Assembly (NCBI RefSeq): GCF_018143015.1
Contig: NC_054741.1
Span: 61,935,197-61,999,196 of the forward strand
Reading direction: 5' to 3'
Length of the DNA: 64,000 nt
Source: Lytechinus variegatus
Taxonomy: Eukaryota > Echinodermata > Echinoidea > Temnopleuroida > Toxopneustidae
Below, one piece after another: positions 1 through 12,424 of this stretch. The notes under the pieces were generated by a model. The model made no database searches. It had not been told where the DNA came from and saw only the letters and a list, made by a program, of their open reading frames with translations. The position numbers were made by a program, and so were the translations under genes. Position 1 is the first letter of the stretch. Every line of letters begins with the position of its first letter.

Positions 1-230
1 TAATACAATTGTCATGCACTCATCATATCGATGCAGTGCTTTAATTGATTGACAAGTCACCAAGGAAAAATACCGTCTTTGCTCGGGAATTCGACTTAAA
101 ATCAGTTTTCGAGTGAGAGTGTGAAAGGTCCTATGATTCTAAAGACGAATTGCAATCATATGACTACAATGATGATGCAAGATTCATGTGTGAAAAGGCC
201 CTTAGACCCTTCAAAAACAACTCTACTTAC

Positions 231-1629
231 TGGTTTAAATACTTGGCAGCATCACCAACAGGTGCTTGATTCAAGTATAGATGGAATGTGACATTCTCTC
301 TCAAGGACACAAGAGGGCTTCCTTGTTGACCAGCGAATATTGTCTTCTGAATGTCACCTTCAAAAAAGAACTTCAGCTGCTGGTACAAATACCTGCGATG
401 CAATCAAACATAAATTTACACTAACATAGAAAAGCACAGAGGTAAAAGGGAAACACTCGACCAGACTGTTCTACAATGCGAGTCCTCAGGTTTTCTAAAC
501 CCTTAATGTATTACTTTGACTGGTCAAATCGATATCCTATTCACATATTGGTACACGCTATCATACCCCTGAATAAATGCAATCCCCATAAAAAAAAACG
601 CTCAAACTGACGGAATTATAGTAAAAAAATGTACCTAGCAGAAGTTGTTACACATTTTTTTTCCTTTCACTTTTTTTTAACTTTGAATTCCTTAGTCTGA
701 ATTTTATTTTCTGAATTTTTAGATCCTCCATACATCACACACATTTCAATTTTCAAACAACCCACAATTTTCTGATCATGCACGTGTACAGTAAGGGCAG
801 TCAGGTGGTTTCCCACAGGGTAACTGATTATAAAAGAGATTATGAACCAAATATTGTTTCATAAAAGAAATGACGATATGGACTTAGAATAGAAACATAT
901 ATTAATTGCATATTTTGAAAATTCCCGAGTTCCAAAATTAAATAGAATTTACTTCATACCATTTTTCTTCAGAAAGTCACGCCGTGACTGACGTTTCCAT
1001 CTACAGAAAAAATGTCCATCAGTTATATTATTTCCAATCTTATTTTTTGACTGATAAGGATGTGAAATGGAATAAGTAATGAAATACAAGTGGCAAGTCA
1101 TTACTTGTCCATGTGTGAATAAAGAGGAACTCCCATTTTAGGTCTAGGTAAAGACAATCCTAAATTTTTCATTTTATTTACTTTTGACATTATGATGAAA
1201 AGTTCAACTGGAGACGATTGCTCTTCGGATATCCTTATATTATTCAAACTATGAAAAAACATTTGAAACATTCAGGCCAAACATTTGTACATAGTCCCAT
1301 ACACACTTTACAGCGTGTATAGACCTTTTAAAAATAAATTTTCATAAATATAGACCTTTTTTTGTATCAGTTTCTTGATTCCAAATATCACAGCATACAC
1401 TATATTTAGCTGCATTATAATCAACATATCCATAGAGAAAATTTCACAATTAAGAGTTGCAAGTCAAGACTACAATTTCTTTATATTTATACTTGCCTTT
1501 GAAGGCCTCGTCTGGCGATAGTAACTCCATGACAATCCAGAATAGTCCTGCCATCTTGAGTGATAGTAGCTCCAGAAGATACACCATCCCCCGTCCCCAA
1601 GGCCACAAGGTTTCCTTTATCTTCTGGCC
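231..1629 (-). CDS. ADAD1: ADAD1-like exons 6-7: degenerate deaminase domain
   Basis: Exon 1629-1497 reads NLVALGTGDGVSSG and then ILDCHGVTIARRGLQ. Exon 392-231 continues RYLYQQLKFFFEGD and then TFHLYLNQAPVGDA. These match the editase core, but the catalytic HAE is HGV (residues about 428-430) and the zinc-binding Cys of PCGD is Val (about 484). The proton-shuttling Glu and one zinc ligand are therefore missing, and editing activity is very unlikely. Loss of these residues is known in the ADAD family. The two exons join across an intron with a GC donor (AG|GCAAGT). The rest of the domain lies beyond position 1. Confidence 0.9.
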
Positions 1630-4600
1630 CTGTAGTGGCATACAGTAATAGTAATCCAGGTTTCAAATCCAGTTAAGTCCTCGATTATAGGGAGAAAAGG
1701 GATAGACCTCACACTAAGAGAAATTTACCTGACCCCCCCTCCATTTTGCTCTTGTCGATAGGTGAATTCTTCTCCAACCGATCCAACCATCTTTTCATTT
1801 TCCACCATTAGTCTCCTCCATGTCTACTTAGGCTGCCCCCTCTCCCTCTAATCAGCCACCTAACACTAGTTCTTAGAATATGATAAAGAGCTCCCTAAAA
1901 GCGTACACCAATTATTATTATCATTATTTATTTGGCATTTCAGACAAACAAAGACCATAGAATGATGACATTACAAAGTATGACAGAATTTTAAAAAGGA
2001 CTCCCCCCCTGCAGTCCTGGAGTTGCCTGGAAGAAAAAAAGAAATATAAAATTCCTGTAACCCACAAGTCATTCCTTCCAACTCTTGGGAATCTATGGGT
2101 CGGGGACATGAATAAGACCTGGGTTCTTGATGGGAGATGAACGTGAGGTGGTCAGGGTGCCTACTGTGGACTTTCAGATTTTCTGACAGTGATTCACATC
2201 TGATTGTCCCAGACAAACACTTCATGACATAAGCACATAGAGCATAGTCCCTTCGAGAATGTAGAGATGTCCAATGTAGCCACAACAGTTCAACATCTTC
2301 TGTTTCAAACTGATGTAGTCTGTGAGGTGGAAGTTCAGGATCTATGGCAGCTAGAACTCCTCCTCCGCGTCCTCTGGATCTATCTTTGCGTAGCACTACA
2401 TGTGGTAGGTTAAGAGATGGCATCAAATCATCACTGTTGAGCCTTCAATGAGTCCTATTCACAGTATATTCACAGTACATCCACTGCTTCTGCCAAACTT
2501 AGCAACTGCATCAAGCCATCAGTATTCTTCCTGTCCATCTGTTTCACATCTTTTATTGATCTCACTCATGCTCTTCCAGTCTTTCATAACACTCCGTCTT
2601 GCTTTTACTTAAAAATCATTATGTCAACTCCCATACGATATCACCAATCTCACATGCAACCATTGCTTTTATCTTCTGAGGATCCCCCCATATAATAAAA
2701 GAAATGTAGATATTTATCGAATGAATCAGTTGAATGGATGGGATGAGGGAATTATACATATATATCAACTATTTAAAGTTTGCATTGAAAATATGAGACA
2801 AAGATGAAAACAATAAAGCAAATCAATACAGAAACCTGCTAGCAGTGGGCTTCCAAAAAACCCCATCAACTCTGAAAGCATGCGAACAAGAGATACCTAC
2901 CCAACTTCATGACAAATGCAGCATATGACGGAGAAAGTCCAGTACTTCCAGATCCAGGGAATGAGGGTCCAACTCTGGGAATGTTCCTTGCAACTGATGC
3001 AATATTATCGGCAACTCTGCTTGTTCCACCTACATCCAACTGACTGCTACTGTATCCTCCGCCCTGCTGTACTTGACCGCGTGGAAAAGTCGGTGCAGAA
3101 GGTTGCATATGTTGTTGCTGGGTAGGTGTTGAAGGTGGTAACTGCTGCTGCTGTTGGGGGACACTGTTGGTCTGCGAAAGACCAGGTCCTGGTTGGCTGG
3201 GCATACGGGGCTGACCGGACCAGGCCCGTGCTGCCATTGGGACACTCTGCGGGACTCTCACGGTTTCAGAGGAAGAGTTGGTTGGAAGAGAAGGAGCTGC
3301 TTGCTGCTGTGATGCTGGCCCTGAAGCTGATCTTGCATTGTCCCCAGAACTATCAGCAGCTGAATTAAAAAAAAAATCCCACGTGATTCTTCATTTCTGA
3401 AAAGAGAATTGTTTTATTGCACTTTCTATTTCTAATGTGGTTATTCCCATTCAGGGCTTGACATAAGCAGTGGCCCGGGGCAACCTAAATTGAGAGTTGG
3501 GCCATTGAAATTCTGTAAAAGTCTACACTTAATGGGCCAGGCAGGCTACCAAAGTTTTGATAAATTGTAATGTTTTCTATTGTTTTAGGGCCACCAAAAA
3601 TATGAAATTGATGATTTTGGTGGACCGATCTGGTGATCAAGAGAAAAGGTTAGTGTGGAGCCTTGCCATACTGCATTTTTTTTCAAGTGTTCATGTAGCT
3701 TTTACTATTTACCCATTTGTTGATTTGGCTGTGCCTGCTTCCTGAGCTGGTATTCCATGAACGATTCCTGTTTCTCTGGGACTTTCCACATGTCTTTTGA
3801 AGGAAGCCTGGCCGACTCATATTTCATCTGATAATGTCCACCGCCACCTCCATGGACCAAAGGCTCATCGCTTGGTGCAGAGGCACCAAATGTTCTCCTT
3901 GGACGTGGAGCAATCGGTTCATCATCAACCTGCATACAAAAAACATAATTATATCAATTACGATTGTTTCCCCTGTGTACTAATTCCTTGTACAGTGCTT
4001 TGTTGACTGCAAAACTAAATAAATTTAATGTAGTTTTATCATTTTCTTTTCTCACACAATGGTAGATGAAATTATTTAATGCGTGATTTTCTTTCTTATT
4101 GGCTTGTGTTACTAATATCGGGTTAAATTTGGTTGTTAAATGGTCTGTAATGATTTCCATTGAAAAACAAATAACAAAATAAATTTTAAAAACAAAAAAT
4201 AACATAAGGAAATTTTTGACTTTCACAATTTACATTTGTCAAAACCAATAAATATCAAAAAGATGCTATCTGGAAGGAAAATGAAAATCCTAATTGGGTG
4301 TTGAATATGCAAATAATGCTCATTCTTTCGCACCATTTACAAGGTTATTTTGATGAAATTGTGTTTTTACCAGCCTGTAGTTTATGATGTTTGGTTTGCA
4401 CGGTGGTATGGTTAGTCAGAAAGAGGTTTACTATACACAATTTGTCAAGACCTACGTGTGGGAAGGACTAGGAAAGGTGGAAAGTGGTACAAGTGAAATG
4501 GATAGGTGAGAAAGTGGAGGTTAGAAAGCATTCGGAATTGAGTGTAGTCCTTAAAAGTATTGCAAACCTGAAGGGTTGAGTAGTTGGAAAGATAAAAGGT

Positions 4601-7600
4601 ATGAGTAGTTGGAGAGATAGAAGGCTGGCATGAGTTGGAGAGACGAGAGACTTGAGTAGTTGAGAGAAGGGAGGGGGGGGGGGGCTTGAATCGGCAAGTG
4701 GAGTTATAAAGCAGGAGGAGGGAAGACTTGACGTTTCAGGCAGGTTGACTGTCCATGTTCACGAGTTAAGAGTGACAGTTTATGTTGGAGAAAATGAGCA
4801 TGCCAAATTTTGGCAAGGTCACACAGAAAAGCGGTCATTATGTCCCCTGTCCTTAATACCTCTGAAGTACATTAGATCAATCCATTTGGGGTTACAATAA
4901 CCTACAGTTAACACAGACTCATCTCTTCCCTCCCCTTTCAACATCTGGGAATCTGCCAGGTTTCGCTTTTGGCCATAACTTACCACAATAGCATTGGCTT
5001 CCCTGGCCCCCTTGGCATCTCGTCTATCGGCTTCTTCGTCATCCATCCCAAGAAATGCTCTCATTGCAATCCGAGATGCTGCTGCCTTGGCATCTTTCTT
5101 GGTCCTGCCTTTTCCTGTTTAGGAGGGACAGAAATAAAATGGTTCTCCGACTGCAAGGCATGATGGGACTTCATGCTAGTAAATCAGGAGGCAACAGCAA
5201 CAACAGCAGAAACATCACTGGTCTCACTTCAAATATTATCACATTTCATATGCTATTTTTGGTCTTGATAGGACTATATATATTTGCAGAAAAAGAATAC
5301 AAAGAATCATTTCCAAAGATATTATACTATTAAATACCTACATGTATAACGTCTTAAAAATAATTACAAAATGCATTGATAATCAGTGTTCCTATAGTTA
5401 CACTACAATGTACATCCATACTCCCTGTAGAATAGTGTTCCATTGCAATGCAAAACCATAAACATGTGTATTCACAATGGTGATTTTAAATCAATAACCA
5501 AAAATTATGGCTTACGCATTTTCATCCATCAATTATGCGTAATTTAGCAAATACACGTTGAGAAAGGGTTCAATAATGAACACATACTTTATTGGCAGAG
5601 TGCTATTGCAATCTATCTTGTTGCTGTCGCTTGTGAATCAAAGAGCCCCAACTTTGAAACTGAATATTCCAAGGTTAATCTTGGTTTATAAAAAAATGTT
5701 ATTATAATAGCAAACTTTTCAAAGTGCCTATTATTTTACATCTGATATAAACTTTGGAGAAAGCATTTACCTGAACAATGGAAATGCAAATGAACACTTG
5801 TAGATTGAGTTCAGTGCTTTCAGGAAGTATTAATTTCTAATCAAAAGGATCATCATTTTGTCCTATCAACAAATACAGTCAGTGCAATAACAATAGATAT
5901 CAAGAATTTAATATCATTTAGCTTTCCATTTTTTTTCATTTTTCAATCACACTGATCTGAAGCAATTAAAAATCTTCATAGAACAGGGACATAATGGGGT
6001 CATTTCTGTTCATGCCACCACTGTTTTTGCAGGTTCCTCTCTGAAAGTCACATGCATGCAAGATTTCACTAGGGCCTTCCGCAGCTGCCCTTTCCTCATG
6101 AATGGCGATATCGGAAAGATTGGAAAGAAAAACATGCTACGCAGGATTTCCTCTAAAAGCTGCAGCTAAATGTTTTCCAAATTTTTGTTATGCTACAGTC
6201 ATACTAACAAAATAGACTCCAAAGTTAGGCCTAATGATTATCTGTCAGTGGTTATAACGTAAGAGCTTTTGTTAGTCTAGAATCAGTATCATCAGCTTGA
6301 CACTAGCATTAGAGTGCCTTACCACCTCACCTTGTGGAAACCTGGTTCCATCCACTATAGCTACCATCGCATAGTTGCAGGTGATGATCCCCATCGTTCC
6401 TTCAGGCACAACCTCCTCGAAGGTCAGATTAAGGCGCTGCAACTGGCAGAACTCGTTGAACGCCATGACAGGGTTTTTCTTGCCCGAGACAAAGCCATGG
6501 ATGAGATCCCTAGGGACATCCTTAGGGTTGGCCTTTGCTATGATGGGATTCACACCACCATCGGTAGGAGTGGGCTCCGATTCCTTGGCTCTTAGACCCT
6601 GGGAAGATAAAACAGATATTGGAGAAAGCAAGACTGAAACGCATCCAAAATCAAGTAAGGGTTAATGGACCTGCCCTACACCTCCATTGTTACAGAGCCT
6701 CTGAGGTAACGTGACAAAGTTTTGGAATTTCAAACTCATTTCCAGGACTTCCTCATAGGTTCCCTTGACTTACTAATGCATTTCCACAACCTAAAACTCA
6801 CCATAAGCTGATGGAACAGGTACAACTGATTAAGTTGAGGGAATGAGTAAATGTATGTCAAAGAAAAGAGTTACAAGTCAAGGGAAACATTTGTAAGTCC
6901 AGGGAACACAATATAGTCTGAAGGGGGGGGGGGGACACATATCATGTCACTTTAGATGTGATTACTACATGTATTTAGTAGGTATCTTCATTTTTTTTTC
7001 AAGTTAAAAAAAGGAGCCCAAAAGCATGAATAGTTAAATATCACTAACTACTACTCATTCTTTGATTATTTGTTGGCTGAAAAAAAAATATTCCAATAGG
7101 AATTATAATTTTTGGCTAATTTCACTTAATTCGCTATAAAATGGAATCCTGTCCCACATGCAAATAATGTTAGTGTCAATGTCAATACGTGAAATGTGAA
7201 TTTTCGTTAAGTTTTGGAGGTATTTTCGTATTCTTTTCCACTAACCATAACCATACCCAAGCCCCAAAAGAATTGTGATTGATCCAATCAATCACAACAA
7301 TAGAAAGCCAGCAATGCCAACATCTAAAATGCACGTTTGTTCAAAATGTTTTCTAGAAATGATGTACACTCATACAATCAATGTTGTCTTGACAATTCAG
7401 CCTGCTTCCTCTTTGTTTGCATAGGACATTGTGCAAATTTCCTGCTCAGGATAAATAACAATGATAGATTTCCATATAGTTGAGATTGATTGGATCGATT
7501 GATCCCAACTCTTAGTAAGACAGGGCCCAGGTTATCATTCTGGTTAGGTTAGGACTCACCTGTATTCCATCGACAACATTGATCTTGCTGAAGGTCTTGC

Positions 7601-7667
7601 CAGACTTTGCATTGAATGACTGCTGACTGACATATTGGTAGTTCACGCCTCGTAGATTCTTACTCAT
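231..7667 (-). CDS. ADAD1: ADAD1-like RNA-binding pseudo-deaminase (3' end beyond window)
   Basis: Seven exons join in phase on the minus strand: 7667-7560, 6598-6331, 5114-4984, 3929-3713, 3359-2901, 1629-1497 and 392-231. The last ends at a GTAAGT donor, so the gene continues left of the window. About 492 residues are visible. The start MSKNLRG lies just inside an exon whose acceptor is near 7703, leaving a short 5' UTR. Domains in order: one dsRBD (about residues 74-148), a linker rich in Gly, Gln, Pro and Ser, then the N-terminal part of an adenosine-deaminase (editase) domain from about residue 385 on. One dsRBD plus one editase domain is the ADAD1/ADAD2 layout. The dsRBD core NPVMAFNEFCQLQR and the MG that follows resemble vertebrate ADAD1. 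Family members are germ-cell RNA-binding proteins needed for spermatogenesis in vertebrates; that role here is inferred. ADAD2 is the main alternative. Confidence 0.9.
1917..2426 (-). mobile_element. Non-LTR retrotransposon remnant: AP-endonuclease fragment joined to a 3' tail
   Basis: The minus-strand frame from 2426 reads VVLRKDRSRGRGGGVLAAI and, about 25 residues on, ELLWLHW and SRRDYALCAY. These resemble the RxDRxxxGGGV block and following strands of the apurinic-endonuclease domain of non-LTR retrotransposons. The frame then runs without a reverse transcriptase into a segment (about 1917-2110) repeated at 50693-50872, so this is an internally deleted or chimeric copy. It lies in the long intron between ADAD1-like exons 5 and 6. 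Confidence 0.55.
2901..3929 (-). CDS. ADAD1: ADAD1-like exons 4-5: low-complexity linker
   Basis: Exon 3929-3713 begins VDDEPIAPRPRRTF, contains a five-glycine run and ends in a Gln-rich helix-like stretch. Exon 3359-2901 is the longest exon (152 full codons). It holds two Gln-rich clusters (PQQQQQLPP, TPTQQQHMQP) and many Ser and Pro. Its last residues, AAFVMKLG, join in phase to the next exon and match the strand that precedes the VALGTG motif in editase domains, so the linker runs straight into the deaminase fold. No domain is recognisable within the linker, which is probably disordered. Confidence 0.85.
4984..6598 (-). CDS. ADAD1: ADAD1-like exons 2-3: dsRNA-binding domain
   Basis: Exon 6598-6331 (89 codons plus one base) and exon 5114-4984 (two bases plus 43 codons) together encode a single dsRBD. 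The first helix is KKNPVMAFNEFCQLQR, the strands run through FEEV, AMVAIVDGTRF, and the C-terminal helix starts with the basic KKDAKAAASRIAMRAF signature that contacts the RNA major groove in this fold. The intron falls in the glycine between the third strand and the lysine motif. An acidic and basic stretch (DDEEADRRDAKGARE) follows the domain. Confidence 0.92.
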
Positions 7668-7720
7668 GGTGCTTCATCAATTTATGCTCCGAAAGAGAAA
7701 CTCTGAAAATCACAATGGTT
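7561..7720 (-). other. ADAD1: ADAD1-like first coding exon with 5' UTR and upstream acceptor
   Basis: Upstream of the ATG at 7667-7665 the minus strand reads back through about 35 bases to a polypyrimidine tract ending TGTGATTTTCAG near 7703. This looks like a splice acceptor, so the transcript should have at least one noncoding first exon further right, which I could not locate. No in-frame ATG was found between the acceptor and this start. Confidence 0.5.
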
Positions 7721-8618
7721 TTAAAAAAGCATATCAATTGAATCATTGTAAGGTGGAAGAAAAAAGATTAAGAAAGAGCTTGTTCCTCCATTAAGTGAAA
7801 CACCAGAGTACTACATCTTACAGATCCCTGGTAAGTTTTGCACCAATCATTCAACCATTCAAATAGATCCCAAATAGTCCCTCCATTGTGAATCGCTGGG
7901 TCAGTTTCTGTGGACTGACCCAGAAGATTTGTGTAGTGTAAGGTAGTGCAGCGGTAGTGAAGTGTAGTGGAGCATATATGAACTATCACCTGAGGTACAG
8001 GATTCGTTGCCTGAAGTTAGTGAGCTAAATTCAAACCAATGTCCAGTCGTGCACATAAGTACTTTTGGCACATGTTCGCGAGAAATTTGATCTTTAACTT
8101 CACTCCTCTTCTACAAAGGCAAACTCTGACTGACAGTTTTTAGACCAAAGTCAAAATGCAGCTAATGCAGAGATGCCAAGTTCAAAGAGCAGCTATGCAT
8201 GAGATTTTCTGTGAATCTGAGTGAGATCACTGACATTGTGTACAATGTATATGGGGATAGGCTGTGATAACTGCGTGAGACAGAGATTTGAGGGGATGAA
8301 CAAGAGTCCAAAATGCTTGAGTCTCACGCATAATGCGTGAGACTTGGTAGCTCTGCTAATGATCAATTTAATTGATTACTTTGGACAGTATTATGGGCTA
8401 AATTTAAAGTTAAAAATTTTGGGGCATATGGGCTGGCGACAAAAACTTATTTGATTATAAAGCATCAAACTCATGCCCATCTCACTGGTATTATGGGAAA
8501 GCGGGTACTGAATTAGGCCTATAGTCATATAAACTGATATATTTTGTGATTTTTTTTGTCCTCCTTCTACACAGATGGATTTTGCAATTGAGTTGTATAG
8601 TGGAGGTTCGACTGACGC

Positions 8619-8910
8619 TTAAAGGTCAAGTCCACCCAGAAAAATGTTGATTTGAATCAAACTGGCATAATGTTGAAAATTTAATCAAAATATGATGTAA
8701 AATAGGAGTTATGGCATTTTAAAGTTTTGCTTATTTTTCACAAAACAGTGATAAGCACAACTTAGTGACATACAAATGAGTCAGTCGATGATGTCCATCA
8801 CTCACTACTTCTTGTTCTTTATTGTTTAAATCATACCAACTTGACTGAACCATATAGTATTAAACAATACCCATTCCACATGTTATTGTTCAAAAGGAAG
8901 GGTAATCGTT
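8619..8910. repeat. AAGTCCACCC family DNA element, one end
   Basis: Starts with TTAAAGGTCAAGTCCACCC and continues through the family-specific blocks for GTAAAATAGGAGTTATGGCATTTT and ACATACAAATGAGTCAGTCGATG. The opposite inverted end is not clear, so the copy is truncated. Full-length members elsewhere in the window are about 570-600 bases. Confidence 0.65.
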
Positions 8911-9287
8911 TTTAGACTTGACAAAGGGAAGAAAATTAGAATACGTACGTAACATTGGCGAAGAACAATGAGAAATAAGATGAGAAACATTGGGCAAGTC
9001 TCCCCCATCTTTTCATAATATTTTTATAAATTTTTTTGATGAATTCTTGTTTAAAAATGAAATCGATTGCGTAAAAATGTTGGAAATGAAGTTGTATCCC
9101 ATTTACATGATTTATAGCTAGATCTTTCAGAAGGAAAGTAGAATCTCGGGGGCGAAAGTTGCAGGCTTTTTGGCAGTACCGGTATACGCAGCTAAATGGA
9201 TAGAATCCCTGGCTCCGTTGAGAGCAAGCATACATTAGTAAATTATATTTACTCTCTGGGAGCCTCCTGGCTACCTGTACTTGGTTA

Positions 9288-9452
9288 CAGATCAAGTCAG
9301 AACTTCGGTCTCTGCAATTGGTGAGTGGAGCCAACAGAGTTCATCGCAACTAGTCCAAAAGCTTCAGTCTCTGTAGTTTTATGTTGGTTGTTCCGCTGAA
9401 CTCCGTTGGCTCCATTCACCAAATACAGAGACCGAAGTTCCAACTTGATCTG
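9288..9452. repeat. Hairpin-forming inverted repeat
   Basis: Two arms of about 55 bases, 9288-9345 and 9395-9452, are near-perfect reverse complements. The left arm contains AACTTCGGTCTCTG and GGAGCCAACAGAGTTC; the right arm contains GAACTCCGTTGGCTCC and CAGAGACCGAAGTT. The spacer is about 50 bases. It could be a small foldback element or a structured noncoding region; nothing else identifies it. Confidence 0.6.
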
Positions 9453-10002
9453 TACAGGGGACACAAAGGCCATATGTATTAAGTTCGGATCATCCAGGGA
9501 AGTGGTAGTTGCGCGACAGCCGGAGTAAGTCACTGTTTTTTCCCCTTTGAAGTTTATTTTTTCTGTTTCGGTGCATTTCAGGCCAAAACGATCCTTGTTT
9601 TGGTACAGTTCTTTTCATATATTTTTGTGAAACAAAGACAAAAATCGATGGGCCCCGTCGGCGGGATTTTGCATTGTTAACCCCCTAATAGTTGCTGCAT
9701 GATACCGAGCCGTCTGTGTAAAAGAAATATAAAAAAATGTTAAAGAAAAGCCTCCTCGAATTAGACGGCTGCCAGCTGTGTAAGCGGAACAACCAAGAAG
9801 AGACCCAAGCTTTCAGTCTACTCACCTCCCTGCTCCCGACTTCACTCACATGCTTGCTTAGCACCTGTAAACACACAACACACTCACTAGTCACACAGTC
9901 GTCACACTCACACTGTATCATGTGTATTTGGGTCACATGCACATACTCACTTTTCATCAAGACGTACCTACGCGTATACGCTACGGTACGGTACGGTATC
10001 AC

Positions 10003-10694
10003 GGGGTGTCAGGGGACGGGACAACTCGGACCACGGGACATCTCGGACCGAGTTGTCCCACCCAGTACGAGATTTTTTTCCACAAGTTTGCGTCTATTTT
10101 TCCGTCATTTCGAAATTTCTTGTAAAGATTTTTTAGAGATATAGTCTGATGGTAATGTTCTTCACATTTTATTACTTTTCTTTCGCTGAAATAAAAAAAA
10201 AGTGTAATTTTAGGCGTTTTTCGACAGCTCGCGATTCCCATAGGCGAGCGTGTATTAACTGTGTCGGTGCTCGGCTCGGCCCCGCTCAATAACTGACTTG
10301 ATTTTGTGATCATTTCTCCTCAAAGTACCACTTTTATCGCAGAAGATAAAAGAAGAGCAGCGGACCGTTCATCGGTTGTTCGCTTCTTGCGACCAGAGAG
10401 AAAAAGGTGAAAAACTTGATCAAAATCGTGCAAATACACCAAATTTTATCCTTGTGATGAGAAAATGGAGGTAATGGCCATACAACAAAGTCCATCTTCT
10501 GCGATAAAAGTGGTAGGGCCTACTTTGTCTTTGAGGAGAAATGATCACAAAATCAAGTCAGTTATTGAGCGGGGCCGAGCCGCGAGCACCGACACAGAAA
10601 AATAGACGCAAATTTGTGAGAAAAAAATCTCGTAATGGGTGGGACAACTCGGCCCGCGGTCCGAGATGTCCCGTGGTCCGAGTTGTCCCTGATT
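10003..10694. mobile_element. Long foldback (MITE-like) element flanked by a 9-base direct repeat
   Basis: The ends are inverted copies of CAGGG(GACG)GGACAACTCGG and CGGACCACGGGACATCTCGG. The arms continue inward through the TTGCGTCTATTTTT block, the GAGCGGGGCCGAGC block and the CTTTTATCGCAGAAGAT block, giving arms of more than 200 bases. CGGTATCAC occurs at 9994-10002 and again at 10695-10703. No open frame or transposase is visible, so this would be non-autonomous. Confidence 0.7.
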
Positions 10695-11233
10695 CGGTAT
10701 CACACTCACACTGTCACAGCCATCATCATATCATTTACATTTTACCGTTTTTTATTCAAAATCTGAATGACAAGGCCAGATTCTTGTGTCATGATGATGT
10801 TCATACTAAAGTCTGATGTATGGGAAATTTGTAAAGATTTCATTACATTACAAAATGAAAATCAACTTACCAAGAATCAAGATTGCGTAATCTCTGATGG
10901 ACTGTCACTGATGTGTCAGGGGTATTTCTCAATTTTGATTATTACCGCGCGGATATATATATCGGAGCGCCGTGCGTACATCGTGTGCAACGTGGGCACG
11001 TAAATTATATTAGCAGATGGGGCAAAAAATGCTAGCCGGTGTCATAGCAGAATTGACCGGGCAGTCAATTGGAATCGGCAATTACCCGACAATTTGTTCC
11101 GACCCGCCCTAACATATTAGATATAGACTATATTACTAAATTACTGTGCATCGAGTTGGGGAGTTCTAGATATTCTAAAAAAAATTATCAAAGTTGATAT
11201 ACCCAAAGTTTGTGGCACAACAACCAGTGGTAC

Positions 11234-11805
11234 TAAAGTCCACCCCAACAAAAATATTAAAAAGAGAAAAATTCAACAAGCATAACACTGAAAAAAATCG
11301 GATGTAAAATAAGAAAGTTATGGCATTTTAAAGTTTCGTTTCATTTCACAAAACAGTTATATGCACATCTCGGTCGGTATGCAAATGAGGAACTGATGAC
11401 ATCACTCAACACTATTTCTTTTGTATTTTATTATATGAAATTTGATTTTCATTTTCTCGTCATTGTCATGTGACTGAAATGAATTCCCTGAACACGTGGA
11501 ATTCCATTATTTTAACATTTTGTGCTTCAGGCAAGGAGGTCCTAATCGTCAAATTCGTAAAAATTGAAATTTTGTATAATTATAAACAATAAAAACAATG
11601 AAGTGAGTGAGTGACATCATATCGACTCTCATTTGAGTAACTGGCTCGTTCATATAACTATTTTGTTAAAAATAAGCGAAACCCTGAAATGTCATAACTT
11701 TCTTAGTTCCGATTTTGATGAAATTTTCAGCATTGTGTACGTTTGCCTAATTTTTCTCTATTGATTCAAATCAACATTTTTCTGAGGTGGACTTGACCTT
11801 TAAAT
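11234..11805. mobile_element. AAGTCCACCCC family DNA element, full length
   Basis: Begins TAAAGTCCACCCCAACA and ends with the inverted TGAGGTGGACTTGACCTTTA. The internal sequence also has mirrored features: the block for 'GTAAAATAAGAAAGTTATGGC' type sequence near 11305 recurs inverted near 11690. It is non-coding and about 570 bases, as expected for a MITE. Confidence 0.75.
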
Positions 11806-12167
11806 GGGGGGGGGGCAAAGGCGGATCAAGGAGCTACGGTGGGGCCCGGCAACTCGTGGGGCGGGGGAGAAAGAAAAGATAATGGGAAAAGAGAGGGGGA
11901 AATGAGAAACATATTAAGAGGAGGAAGACAAGTGCATAAAATTAATTTTAAAATAATTTTGAAAATCTTTTCTTTCATGTCACTATATATAAAAATGTTT
12001 TTATAATAGCGCTCGATCGCATTGTTTTTTCTGCATTCCATAAAAAGTACTGATATCCCGGTATCCAGATCAGATTGTCATTCAAAAACGAGCAGCTATA
12101 ATAGCGCTGCACGCTCGCATTTTGATTGGTGAGTTATCTCTCAATATTAATTATATAATAAACTATT

Positions 12168-12345
12168 CAAAGGACAAGTCCAGCCAACAAACAGTTGGTT
12201 TAAAGAGAAAATCCAACCAGCAAACACTGAAAATTTCATGAATCGGATCATAATAAGAAAGTTATGACACAAAGTTTCGCTTATTTTTTTAACAAATATT
12301 CCCAACTCAGTTACGTAATATGTCTCTCAAGATCACCATTTCTTT
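12168..12345. repeat. AAGTCCACCCC family DNA element, fragment
   Basis: Starts AAAGGACAAGTCCAGCC and keeps the AAGAAAGTTATGAC and GTTTCGCTTATTTTT blocks before ending. The right end is missing. Confidence 0.5.
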
Positions 12346-12424
12346 TTTTTTTAATTATACAATAAATATTTCAGCTCATAAGAGCTGAAGAAGCGTCCCG
12401 GATCGGACGTGAAACTCCTCTGTT

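Noticed and set aside
2866..3368. Plus-strand frames over the ADAD1-like linker exon
   Set aside because: They are shadows of the minus-strand exon, which joins in phase on both sides.
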